Shown piece after piece: positions 5,175-12,420 of a stretch of DNA of 13,730 bases. The notes below the pieces were generated by a model, which saw only the letters and a program-made list of their open reading frames with translations, was not told the DNA's origin and made no database searches. Origin of the DNA: Verrucomicrobiota bacterium. Lineage in GTDB: Bacteria; Verrucomicrobiota; Verrucomicrobiia; Limisphaerales; UBA1096. Location of the stretch: assembly GCA_003972865.1 (NCBI GenBank), contig QOAX01000313.1:1-13730 (forward strand), given 5' to 3'. The translations under genes were made by a program, and so were the position numbers. The first letter of the stretch is position 1. Each line of letters begins with the position of its first letter.

Positions 5175-6725
5175 ATGAATTTGTATTTCGACAGGATGGC
5201 CTGTGTGCTTCGGGCGGGTTGCTGGGCTTGGTTGCTGGCGTTTGTCTTGGGCTTGGCCAGTGTCGTGCCAGCGCTTGGTCAAGCGGAGCCGGTGACGCGC
5301 GAGTCGCAGCCAAGCATTGAGCCGACGAAGCCCAAGCCGCCCACGCCGGTGCTGCCGCCGCGCACGGCTCAACCCAAGCAGCAGAGCCCGGCGACGCCCA
5401 CGCCGAACCGCCTGCCGGAGAACATCAATCGTCTCCTGCAGCCGCGCGCTGGTTACAAGACGGCCAGCAGCCGGTCGGGACAGTACGTGGCGTACGGGCC
5501 GATATCGCCTCAGCGGCGCGGCGGCATTCTCGACGCCAACGCCAACACCATTCTCATCGCGCCGGATCACGTTGTCGTCACGGCCGAGCGGGTGCACAAT
5601 GCGTTGCTGGGCCGGCTGGGGTTGCCGACGCTGCCCGGCAGCAGGGTGAAACTGCGGCTTGTGCCGACGATGTCGTACAAGGCCACGGTGCCGGTGGTGA
5701 CCGAGCGGCATCTCAACGGTTACACTTACGAGTTGACGCTGCCGAGTGAGATCGAGGCGGACAAACTCGTCCGCGCGCTGGTGCAGGTGGCGCTGCTCGA
5801 CCTGGCTAACCAAAAGCGGCAGATGCGCGACACGGAGATCCCGTTGTGGCTGACGGTCGGCTTCACGCAGGTGCTGCTGGCGCAACCGGATCTGGTGCTC
5901 GTGATTGAGTCGCCGCAGCAGGGGGGGCGCAGCGTGGCGACTGTGTTCGTGCGAAAGGAGATTCGCCGGCACGACACGCTGGCCGGTGTGCGGGCGCGGT
6001 TGCGCGGCAGGCGCGCGTTCGATTTCAGCGAGATCGCTATGCCGTCCCCGGCTCATTTGCGCGGTGAGAACTGGAGGGATTTTCAGGCCTGTTCGCACCT
6101 GTTGTTGGATCGGCTGCTGGCGGTTCCCGCCGGGCGTGCGCGCATGCAAAACATGATTCGCCAACTGCCGGACAACCTGAATTGGCAGACCAGTTTTTTG
6201 AATGTTTACCGTGACTTCTTCGCCGACATGTTGGTGGTGGAGAAATGGTGGGCAGTGACGATCGTGCAGTTGACCGGCCAAAACCAGTATCAAAACTGGA
6301 CGCTGCTCGAGGCGGTGGAGAAGTTCGAAAACCTGCTCAAGCTGCCGGCCGAGGTGCGCCTGAACGACGCCGACTCGCCGCTCGAGGCAGAGGTCACGCT
6401 GCAGCAGGCGATTCGCGGCTGGGACTTTGCGGTGCAGAAACTAACGCTTGAGCAAAAGATCAATCAACTGCTGATCGCACGAATAAAAATGCCGCGTGAA
6501 TTGTTGCCGTTCGTGAATGAGTACGGGCGCATCCTGCAGAACTATGTCTCGGTGCGCCAGCGGATCGAGTCGTTCAAGCCGCGCCGGGGGCAGGCGCGGC
6601 CAAGGCTCGCGCCGGTGGTCGATGAGGCCGTGCGGCAACTGGATTTGGTGGATCGGCGGCTGGTTTTGTTCAAGCCGGAACCAAAAACATCCCAACCGGC
6701 TCCGGCGACGCTTCCGCAAAACTGA
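5175..6725 (+). CDS. Large exported protein, possibly a peptidase-like fold without catalytic residues
   Basis: I do not recognise a named family. From ATG 5175 the product is 516 residues. It has a signal peptide (core WAWLLAFVLGLASVV, end near ALGQA), a Pro/Thr/Gln-rich linker (about 40-90), a mixed alpha/beta domain (about 115-300) and a helical C-terminal half ending in a Pro-rich tail. Around 197-235 the pattern LVRALVQVALLDLAN...IPLWLTVGFTQVLLAQ resembles the HExxH helix and the 'P-x-WLxEGLAQ' helix of gluzincin (peptidase MA-like) metallopeptidases. The histidines and glutamates are replaced here, so it would be inactive if homologous. ATG 5196 and GTG 5205 (AGG 9 nt upstream) are alternative starts; all keep a signal peptide. 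nth begins 5 nt after the stop, so they are likely co-transcribed. GC content is back to the high backbone level. Confidence 0.75.
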   Translation: MNLYFDRMACVLRAGCWAWLLAFVLGLASVVPALGQAEPVTRESQPSIEPTKPKPPTPVLPPRTAQPKQQSPATPTPNRLPENINRLLQPRAGYKTASSRSGQYVAYGPISPQRRGGILDANANTILIAPDHVVVTAERVHNALLGRLGLPTLPGSRVKLRLVPTMSYKATVPVVTERHLNGYTYELTLPSEIEADKLVRALVQVALLDLANQKRQMRDTEIPLWLTVGFTQVLLAQPDLVLVIESPQQGGRSVATVFVRKEIRRHDTLAGVRARLRGRRAFDFSEIAMPSPAHLRGENWRDFQACSHLLLDRLLAVPAGRARMQNMIRQLPDNLNWQTSFLNVYRDFFADMLVVEKWWAVTIVQLTGQNQYQNWTLLEAVEKFENLLKLPAEVRLNDADSPLEAEVTLQQAIRGWDFAVQKLTLEQKINQLLIARIKMPRELLPFVNEYGRILQNYVSVRQRIESFKPRRGQARPRLAPVVDEAVRQLDLVDRRLVLFKPEPKTSQPAPATLPQN

Positions 6726-6730
6726 TTTTC

Positions 6731-7396
6731 ATGCCGCGCGAATCCAACAAGGCCAAGGCCGAACGCACGGCGAGGATCATCGACGGCTTGCGAGCGACCT
6801 ATCCCGATGCGCACTGCGAACTCGACCATCGCAGCCCACTCGAGCTGCTGATCTCGACAATTCTCTCCGCGCAATGCACCGACAAACAGGTCAACATCGT
6901 CACTGCGGACCTGTTCAAAAAATATCGTACGGCTGCCGATTATGCCGCCGTACCGCTCGAGGAGTTGCAGGAGGACATCAAGCGGATCGGCCTGTTTCGC
7001 AACAAGGCCAAGAGCATCCAAAACTGCTGCCGCGCCCTGGTCGAGTCGCATGGCAGCAAGGTGCCGGCGACGATGGATGCGCTCGTCGCCCTCGCCGGAG
7101 TGGGGCGCAAAACGGCCAACGTGGTGCTGGGCAACGCGTTTGGCATCAACGAGGGTATCGTCGTCGATACGCACGTGGGGCGCTTGGCCAAGCGGCTTGG
7201 TTTGACGACCGAAAAGACGCCGGAGAAAATCGAAGTTGCGCTGCAAAAACTCGTGCCGCGCGCCGACTGGACGATGCTCAGCCACTGGCTGATTTTTCAC
7301 GGTCGCCGGCGTTGCTCCGCGCGAAAGCCGGAGTGCGGCAAGTGCGAAATCGCCTTGCTCTGCCCGTCCGAGAAAGACGGCCATTATCGCGAATGA
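6731..7396 (+). CDS. nth: Endonuclease III (DNA glycosylase/AP lyase)
   Basis: A 221-residue protein, the usual length for bacterial Nth. It removes oxidised pyrimidines from DNA and cleaves the abasic site by beta-elimination, starting base excision repair. The helix-hairpin-helix LAGVGRKTANVVLG (121-134) contains catalytic K127, and VDTHV (145-149) contains catalytic D146, equivalent to K120 and D138 of the E. coli enzyme. Four cysteines, C195, C202, C205 and C211, have the C-x6-C-x2-C-x5-C spacing of the [4Fe-4S] cluster. HRSPLELLISTILSAQCTDK (33-52) is the conserved N-terminal block. It overlaps the next gene by 4 nt (ATGA at 7393-7396) and follows the previous one by 5 nt. A 14-bp palindrome copy lies in it at 7181-7194. 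Confidence 0.97.
   Translation: MPRESNKAKAERTARIIDGLRATYPDAHCELDHRSPLELLISTILSAQCTDKQVNIVTADLFKKYRTAADYAAVPLEELQEDIKRIGLFRNKAKSIQNCCRALVESHGSKVPATMDALVALAGVGRKTANVVLGNAFGINEGIVVDTHVGRLAKRLGLTTEKTPEKIEVALQKLVPRADWTMLSHWLIFHGRRRCSARKPECGKCEIALLCPSEKDGHYRE
7181..7194. repeat. Iterated palindrome CGCTTGGCCAAGCG, inside nth
   Basis: Perfect 14-bp palindrome. In nth it is read in the frame that gives Arg-Leu-Ala-Lys-Arg. Confidence 0.85.
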
Positions 7397-8073
7397 AAAC
7401 CGGCGACCAAGCGCTCCGTGTTTGGCACAGCCAGGCCGGATCACCAGCTTGGAACATGGCTGCGGACGAACTGCTTCTGCAACATACCGCCGCGCTTGGC
7501 CAAGCGATCATGCGGTTTTATTCGTGGGATCAGCCATCGGCGTCGTTCGGGTATTTTCAGCGTTTCGCTGATGTGGAAGCGTTGACCGATCTGCGACCGA
7601 TCCTTCGCCGTCCCACCGCCGGAGGACTGGTGCGCCACGACGAAAACGAGTGGACATACAGCCTGATTTTTCCGCCGACCCACCCGTGGTGGCAACTGAA
7701 GGCCGAGGAGAGTTATCACCGTGTTCACGTCTGGGTTCGGCGGGCGTTTGAGGATTGCGGCGTGGCGACCGAGCTTTGCCCAGAGGCACGCCCGGCCGGG
7801 GCGGGACAATGTTTTGTCGGTGCCGAAAAAAACGATTTACTCCACTGCGGAAACAAAATCGCCGGAGCCGCCCAGCGCCGCAACCACGATGGCCTGCTGA
7901 TCCAAGGCTCCGTCCAAGCCAAGTCCACCGGCATCAACCGCAAGGCATGGGAAAAGTCGATGTTGGCAGAGAGCGATTGGAGCGAATGGGAGCCAGAAGA
8001 AACGTTCACAGTCGAAACAACTGCGTTGGCCAAGTGCAAGTACTCTGCCGATACCTACAATCAAAAACGGTGA
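7393..8073 (+). CDS. Lipoate-protein ligase / octanoyltransferase family enzyme (BPL/LplA/LipB fold)
   Basis: The 226-residue product belongs to the fold that transfers lipoyl or octanoyl groups to lipoyl domains of 2-oxoacid dehydrogenases and GcvH. RRPTAGGLVRHDENEWTYSL (72-91) is the family RRxxGGG..HD block, and GNKIAGAAQRR (153-163) carries the conserved lysine K155. C140 in the QCFVG segment sits where LipM-type octanoyltransferases have their catalytic cysteine, and there is no C-terminal LplA accessory domain. I therefore lean to a LipM-like or short LplA-like activity but cannot decide. Start ATG 7393 overlaps the nth stop in ATGA, implying translational coupling. The stop TGA (8071-8073) touches the stop of convergent cysS with no base between. 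A 14-bp palindrome copy is at 7493-7506. Confidence 0.85.
   Translation: MKTGDQALRVWHSQAGSPAWNMAADELLLQHTAALGQAIMRFYSWDQPSASFGYFQRFADVEALTDLRPILRRPTAGGLVRHDENEWTYSLIFPPTHPWWQLKAEESYHRVHVWVRRAFEDCGVATELCPEARPAGAGQCFVGAEKNDLLHCGNKIAGAAQRRNHDGLLIQGSVQAKSTGINRKAWEKSMLAESDWSEWEPEETFTVETTALAKCKYSADTYNQKR
7493..7506. repeat. Iterated palindrome CGCTTGGCCAAGCG, inside the ligase gene
   Basis: Perfect 14-bp copy, read here in a different codon phase as Ala-Leu-Gly-Gln-Ala. It is 312 nt from the copy in nth. Confidence 0.85.
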
Positions 8074-9492
8074 TTAGGCTCGCTTGACGCGGGGGCCTTT
8101 GGGGGTGTCCTCGATGACCCAGCCTTGGGCGGCGAGTTCGTCGCGGATTTGGTCGGAGCGGGCGAAGTCTTTCGTCTTGCGGGCGGCTTGGCGTTCCTCG
8201 GCGAGGGCGACGATTTCCGCCGGCGCTTCCTCCGCGACCGACTCGATGCCGAGCACGGCGTTGATGTGTTCCCAGTTGGCCAACTCGGTTGCCGCGGTCC
8301 CGGCGGTGAGCTCCTCGGCGGCAAGTTTGCGGTTGGTGTCGCGCACCCAGTCGAACACCGCGGCCCAGGCGGCGGAGACGTTGAGGTCGTCGTCCATCGC
8401 CTCGGTGAAGCGCGTGACGAGCGGCGAGTCTGTGGCCGGCCCGGTCGCTTGGCCAAGCGCGAGTTCGCGCAGCTTGGCCGTGCATTCGTCGATGCGTCCA
8501 AGCGCGGTCTTGGCTCCTGCCAGGTTGTCGAGCGTGAAGTTGAACGTCTCGCGGTAGTGGGCGGAGATCATGAGGTAACGCACCTCGCGCCCGGCGCTGC
8601 CCTTGGCCAAAAGGTCACGTAGGGTATAGAAGTTGCCGAGTGACTTGCTCATTTTTTTGCCTTCGACGAGCAGGTGCGCGCCGTGCATCCAGTACTTCAC
8701 GAACCTGAGCCCGTCGCATTGCAGGCAGGCCCCCTCGCTCTGGGCGATCTCGTCCTCGTGGTGGGGGAACACCAGATCCTCGCCGCCGAGGTGCAGGTCG
8801 AAACTGGGTCCGAGCAGGTCCATGCTCATGGCGCTGCACTCGATATGCCAGCCGGGCCGGCCTTCGCCCCACGGGCTGTTCCAAAACACCTCGCCGTCCT
8901 CCGGCACACGGGCTTTCCAGAGGGCAAAGTCGGCGATCGATTCCTTCTCGTACTCGTCGCTGCTGACGCGTTCGCCGGGGCGCATTGCCTCGAGATTGAG
9001 GTTGAGTAACTGCCCGTACTTGTTTCCGGCTTTGCGATATTTTTCGATGCTGAAATAAACGGAGCCGTCGTTGGCGTGGTAGGCGATGCCGTTCGCTTCG
9101 AGTTTTTTGATGAGCTTGATGATCGGGCCGATGAACTCGGTGGCGTGGGGCCGCTCGTCCGGCATTTGGCAGCCGAGCGCCTCGAGGTCGGCGAAAAACG
9201 CCTGTTCACGTTCGCCGGTGAACTCGGCCAGCGACTTGCCGGACTTGTTGACGCGGCGGATGATTTTGTCCTCCACGTCGGTGATGTTCATGATGTGGCG
9301 CACGTCGAAGCCGCGGAAGGCGAGGTAGCGGCGGACAATGTCGGCGAAGACGAAGGTGCGGAAATTCCCGATATGCGCGAAGTCGTGCACGGTCGGGCCG
9401 CAGCAGTAGAGACCGACTTTTTTGCCGGCGAGATCCAGCGGCACGAACGGCTCGACCGAGCGCGATAGGGTGTTGAAGACTCTCAAGCCCAT
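8074..9492 (-). CDS. cysS: Cysteinyl-tRNA synthetase
   Basis: A full-length class I synthetase of 472 residues that charges tRNA-Cys. The HIGH motif appears as AHIGN (39-43) after YCCGPTVHDF, and KMSKS is at 280-284. The zinc site residues line up with E. coli CysRS: C31, C219 (GWHIECSAM), H244 and E248 (FPHHEDEIAQSE). The C-terminal half has the helical anticodon region and a short basic end. Start ATG 9492 gives the normal N-terminus MGLRVFNTLS; no Shine-Dalgarno is visible. It is 82 nt downstream of gdhA on the same strand, and that gap holds an iterated palindrome that may also act as a hairpin. No T-box leader is apparent in the gap. Another palindrome copy lies in the gene at 8446-8459. 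Confidence 0.98.
   Translation of the reverse strand: MGLRVFNTLSRSVEPFVPLDLAGKKVGLYCCGPTVHDFAHIGNFRTFVFADIVRRYLAFRGFDVRHIMNITDVEDKIIRRVNKSGKSLAEFTGEREQAFFADLEALGCQMPDERPHATEFIGPIIKLIKKLEANGIAYHANDGSVYFSIEKYRKAGNKYGQLLNLNLEAMRPGERVSSDEYEKESIADFALWKARVPEDGEVFWNSPWGEGRPGWHIECSAMSMDLLGPSFDLHLGGEDLVFPHHEDEIAQSEGACLQCDGLRFVKYWMHGAHLLVEGKKMSKSLGNFYTLRDLLAKGSAGREVRYLMISAHYRETFNFTLDNLAGAKTALGRIDECTAKLRELALGQATGPATDSPLVTRFTEAMDDDLNVSAAWAAVFDWVRDTNRKLAAEELTAGTAATELANWEHINAVLGIESVAEEAPAEIVALAEERQAARKTKDFARSDQIRDELAAQGWVIEDTPKGPRVKRA
8446..8459. repeat. Iterated palindrome CGCTTGGCCAAGCG, inside cysS
   Basis: Perfect 14-bp copy. It encodes Ala-Leu-Gly-Gln-Ala in a poorly conserved C-terminal part of CysRS. 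Confidence 0.85.
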
Positions 9493-9555
9493 AAAGCGGC
9501 GACAGGTTAATCACTGCCGCGCCAAAGTGAAGCTGGAACCGTCGGAAGACGGGGG

Positions 9556-9569
9556 CGCTTGGCCAAGCG
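9556..9569. repeat. Iterated palindrome CGCTTGGCCAAGCG, between gdhA and cysS
   Basis: Perfect 14-bp copy in non-coding DNA, 5 nt past the gdhA stop codon and 63 nt upstream of the cysS start. With no loop it is a poor RNA terminator, and no T run follows. Confidence 0.85.
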
Positions 9570-9574
9570 GGAGG

Positions 9575-10990
9575 TCAAATGGCCATGCTTTCGTAGCGCT
9601 TGGCGATGCGCTCGATGCCGCAGACGAAGGCGGCTGTGCGAAGGTCCACGACATTTTCGCGGGCGTTGAAGATGTCGCGAATGTTGTTGTAGGCGTTGCG
9701 CATGGTGTCATCGAGGCCGGAGCGGACGAGGGCGAGTTCGTCCGAGCCGGTGGTAAGTTGGTCGCGGATTTCCTGCGGCACCTTGGTGTCGAGCATCTTC
9801 TCGAGAGCCTCGACAATCATCTGGCCGCGACGCTCCTCGTTGCGGCGCTCGAGGTAGCCGAAGCGGATGCGCGCCAGGTTTTTCACCCACTCGAAGTAGG
9901 AGACGGTGACGCCGCCGGCGTTGAGGTAGGCATCCGGGATGATGACCGTGCCCTTTTCGCGGAAAATCTCGTCAGCGGCGTAGGTGACGGGCCCGTTGGC
10001 CGCCTCGGCGATGAGAGGGGCCTGGATTCGGGCGGCGTTGTTGCGGGTGATGACGCCTTCCATCGCGGCGGGGATGAGGATGTCGCACTCGGCCTCGAGC
10101 AGCGACGCGCCGTCCTCGGTGTAATCCGCGCCGGGGTAACCCTTCACGCCGTGGTTTTCGATGATATGGGCCTTGACCGCCTCGACGTCGAGCCCGTCGG
10201 CGGAGTGGATCGCGCCGTCGCGCTCGATGATGGCGGTAATCTTCGCGCCGTCCTCCTCGCTCAGAAACTTGGCCGCGTGATAGCCGACGTTGCCGAGACC
10301 CTGCACGACGATGCGTTTGCCCTCGAGTGTGCCGTCGAGCTTGGCGCGGGCGACGTCGTCGGGGTGGCGGAAGAATTCCCGCAGGCCGTACTGCACGCCG
10401 CGGCCGGTGGCCTCGACGCGGCCGTCGATGCCACCGAGGTGCACCGGCTTGCCGGTCACGCAGCCCATGCCGTTTGCCTGCTCGGGGAACAGGGACTGGT
10501 ACGTATCGGAGATCCAGCCCATTTCGCGTTCACCGGTGCCCATGTCGGGGGCGGGCACGTTGAGGCTCGGATGGATGAGGTCGCGCTTGGCCAATTCCTG
10601 CGCGAAGCGGCGGGTGATTTTCTCGAGATCCTTTTCGCTGTACTGCCTTGGGTCGATCTTGAGCGCGCCCTTGGAGCCACCGAACGGGATCATCACGATG
10701 GCGCACTTGTATGACATCAGTGCCGCCAGTGCCTCGACCTCGTCCTGATTCGCGAAGTCGGCGTAGCGGATGCCGCCCTTGACCGGCAGGATGTGCTCAC
10801 TGTGGACGGCGCGCCAGCCGGTGAACACCTCGTAACGGTCGCCCAGCTTGACGCCGAACTGCACCTGATAGACCGAGTTGCAGCTCCGGATCTGATCGGC
10901 GAGGCCAAGCGGCAGGTCCATGGTGGCGGTGGCGCGGTCGAACATCCGGTCGACGCTCTGGCGGAAGGAGAGTTCCTGGGGGTCGTTCAT
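9575..10990 (-). CDS. gdhA: Glutamate dehydrogenase (Glu/Leu/Phe/Val dehydrogenase family)
   Basis: The 471-residue enzyme interconverts glutamate with 2-oxoglutarate and ammonia using NAD(P)H. Visible motifs are KGGIRY (71-76) with substrate lysine K71, K95 in MSYKCAIV, PFGGSKGAL (102-110) with K107, catalytic D149 in PAPDMGTG, and the nucleotide-binding GLGNVG (231-236). The C-terminal region, including EAANGP and IPDAYLNAGGVTVSYFEW, is also typical. The acidic residue after the second Rossmann strand (AIIERDG) would fit NAD preference, but I cannot settle the cofactor. ATG 10990 is chosen because MNDPQELSFRQSVDRMFDRA is a plausible start and the 34 extra upstream residues look non-coding. 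cysS follows on the same strand. Upstream lies the intergenic region shared with ctaA, which holds a CRP-type operator. Confidence 0.95.
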   Translation of the reverse strand: MNDPQELSFRQSVDRMFDRATATMDLPLGLADQIRSCNSVYQVQFGVKLGDRYEVFTGWRAVHSEHILPVKGGIRYADFANQDEVEALAALMSYKCAIVMIPFGGSKGALKIDPRQYSEKDLEKITRRFAQELAKRDLIHPSLNVPAPDMGTGEREMGWISDTYQSLFPEQANGMGCVTGKPVHLGGIDGRVEATGRGVQYGLREFFRHPDDVARAKLDGTLEGKRIVVQGLGNVGYHAAKFLSEEDGAKITAIIERDGAIHSADGLDVEAVKAHIIENHGVKGYPGADYTEDGASLLEAECDILIPAAMEGVITRNNAARIQAPLIAEAANGPVTYAADEIFREKGTVIIPDAYLNAGGVTVSYFEWVKNLARIRFGYLERRNEERRGQMIVEALEKMLDTKVPQEIRDQLTTGSDELALVRSGLDDTMRNAYNNIRDIFNARENVVDLRTAAFVCGIERIAKRYESMAI

Positions 10991-11145
10991 GATTGGAGAG
11001 GTCTGCTGCAAGATGACTGCGTAGGAAGCCAAACCATTTGAGACTCGTTTGTAAACAGAATAATTCCGTCCGGGAGCCATTCGGTTGGCCAAGCGCGGTC
11101 GGGGAGTTGGTAAAGCCGAGCGGGGAAAATCGTCGTTGAGGCGAG

Positions 11146-11165
11146 ATTGTGAATCATTTCACAAT
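11146..11165. promoter_or_regulatory. CRP/FNR-family operator-like inverted repeat
   Basis: ATTGTGAA (11146-11153) and TTCACAAT (11158-11165) are perfect 8-bp arms around TCAT. Within them TGTGA (11148-11152), six bases, then TCACA (11159-11163) equal the E. coli CRP consensus half-sites and spacing. It lies 97 nt upstream of ctaA and 156 nt upstream of gdhA, so it could control either or both. Which family member binds it (CRP-like, FNR-like or other) is unknown. Confidence 0.6.
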
Positions 11166-11169
11166 GAAG

Positions 11170-11198
11170 TTGCCGTGTCTTTTTTCCGGTGCTACGTT
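11170..11198 (+). promoter_or_regulatory. Candidate promoter for ctaA
   Basis: TTGCCG (11170-11175), a 17-nt spacer and TACGTT (11193-11198). The boxes match the sigma70 consensus at 4 and 3 of 6 positions. The CRP-type site sits directly upstream, with its centre about 50 nt before the implied transcription start. Weak by itself. Confidence 0.25.
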
Positions 11199-11262
11199 TC
11201 GCGCGGCCTGAGTCAAAAACGGGTTTGGACACCTGTTTTTTGCTGATTCGCTTCGTTTTTCG

Positions 11263-12411
11263 ATGTCTGCTCGATCGCAGAATACCCATTGGTTGCATCG
11301 GTTCGCCATTGTCACTGCATTGGCGACGCTCGTTCTTATTGGGTTTGGCGGCTTGGTGACCAGCAAGGGGGTGGGGATGGCGGTGCCCGATTGGCCCAAT
11401 ACCTTTGGATACAACATGTTTTTGGTGCCATTCGACGAGTGGCTCGGGAAATTCGGGGTTTTTGAGGAGCATTCCCACCGGTTGGTGGCTTCGTTTGTCG
11501 GGCTGTTAACGATCGTTTTGGCCGCTTGGATCTGGGTGAAAGACTCCCGCAAATGGGTTCGTCTGCTTGGGATCGGGGCGCTTGTACTGGTCGTGACTCA
11601 GGGTGTGCTCGGCGGGCTGCGGGTGACTGAGATCAATCAAAACCTGGGGCTGATTCACGGTGCCGTGGCGCAGTTGTTCCTGATCTTGGTTTGTGCGATT
11701 GCACTGGCCACCAGTAGCTGGTGGCATCGAGTGGCCGTGGGCGAGAGTGACCGAGCCGGTTACGCGGCGCTGAAAGGAGCCTTGGTGGCAGTGATTTGTC
11801 TCGTTTTTATCCAATTGCTGCTTGGGGCGACGATGCGGCATCAGCATGCCGGCTTGGCTATTTGGGATTTTCCGCTGGCGCACGGCCAGGTTTGGCCGGC
11901 GACCGATGAGGCATCGATCGCCCAGTACAACGAGAACCGTTACGAATTGCAGAAGAGCCTCCTCGCCCAAAACCAGCTGTACGACGCGCAGGGGAACCCG
12001 CAGGCATTTCTCGCCAGTGGACACGACATTTTATCGTGGCATGTTTGGCTGCAGATGCTGCATCGGCTGGGTGCGGTGGCAACGCTGGCCTTGGTGATGG
12101 CGCTGGTGGTGAAGGCGCGGCGGCGGCTTGGCCAAGCGCACGGTTTTACAAAAGCCGGTTACACGTTGCTGGCAATGATTGTTGCACAGGCCGGTATGGG
12201 GATCTGGACGATTTTGAGCAACAAGGCGGCGGACGTGGCCACGGGGCATGTGGTGCTTGGCGCGGCGTGTCTGGCGCTGAGCAGTTTGCTGCTGCTGGCG
12301 GCCAAGCGCTGCGCGTTCGTCGCCGAGGCAGCCAACGCGGCGGAGCGCTTGGCCAAGCACAGTGATGATGCTGCGGTTGACACCAGCCAAACGGCAGCAG
12401 TGGCCGTATAG
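11263..12411 (+). CDS. ctaA: Heme A synthase (COX15/CtaA family)
   Basis: A 382-residue membrane enzyme that oxidises the C8 methyl of heme O to the formyl group of heme A for aa3-type oxidases. About eight hydrophobic segments are visible. The four heme-ligand histidines fall where the family has them: H72 in EHSHR (69-73), H132 in LIHGA, H267 in MLHRLG and H329 in TGHVVLG; E69 matches the conserved glutamate. The extracellular segment KGVGMAVPDWPNTFGY (35-50) lacks the disulfide cysteine pair known in Bacillus CtaA. A long polar loop (about 206-260) and a 35-residue hydrophilic tail make it longer than typical. ATG 11263 has no Shine-Dalgarno. ctaB starts 9 nt after its stop. Confidence 0.93.
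   Translation: MSARSQNTHWLHRFAIVTALATLVLIGFGGLVTSKGVGMAVPDWPNTFGYNMFLVPFDEWLGKFGVFEEHSHRLVASFVGLLTIVLAAWIWVKDSRKWVRLLGIGALVLVVTQGVLGGLRVTEINQNLGLIHGAVAQLFLILVCAIALATSSWWHRVAVGESDRAGYAALKGALVAVICLVFIQLLLGATMRHQHAGLAIWDFPLAHGQVWPATDEASIAQYNENRYELQKSLLAQNQLYDAQGNPQAFLASGHDILSWHVWLQMLHRLGAVATLALVMALVVKARRRLGQAHGFTKAGYTLLAMIVAQAGMGIWTILSNKAADVATGHVVLGAACLALSSLLLLAAKRCAFVAEAANAAERLAKHSDDAAVDTSQTAAVAV
12126..12137. repeat. Iterated palindrome GCTTGGCCAAGC, inside ctaA
   Basis: Perfect 12-bp copy with the 14-mer broken by one base on the left. It encodes Leu-Gly-Gln-Ala in a cytoplasmic loop. Confidence 0.8.
12347..12358. repeat. Iterated palindrome GCTTGGCCAAGC, inside ctaA tail
   Basis: Perfect 12-bp copy, 221 nt after the previous one. 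It encodes Arg-Leu-Ala-Lys-His in the hydrophilic C-terminal tail, so ctaA carries both coding phases of the motif. Confidence 0.8.
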
Positions 12412-12420
12412 ATTTTGTTG

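Larger units (their letters stand above)
10991..11262. other. Divergent regulatory region between gdhA and ctaA
   Basis: 272 nt without a gene. It holds a palindrome variant TTGGCCAAGC (11085-11094), the CRP-type inverted repeat (11146-11165), and a possible ctaA promoter (11170-11198). The rest is unremarkable. No clear promoter for gdhA can be picked by eye. Confidence 0.6.

Noticed and set aside
5061..6293. 410-codon open frame on the minus strand opposite the large exported protein
   Set aside because: Arg/His/Gln-rich translation with no domain, typical of the antisense of a high-GC gene; the plus strand has a signal peptide and operon spacing.
8274..8285. AGTTGGCCAACT palindrome in cysS
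   Set aside because: It contains the TTGGCCAA core but lacks the GC flanks that define the iterated family; counted only among core matches.
9493..9574. T-box or other riboswitch ahead of cysS
   Set aside because: 82 nt is too short and no specifier stem or conserved T-box sequence is visible.
9422..10714. 430-codon open frame on the plus strand opposite gdhA
   Set aside because: Antisense shadow of a well-identified dehydrogenase and of the cysS start; no ribosome site or motif.
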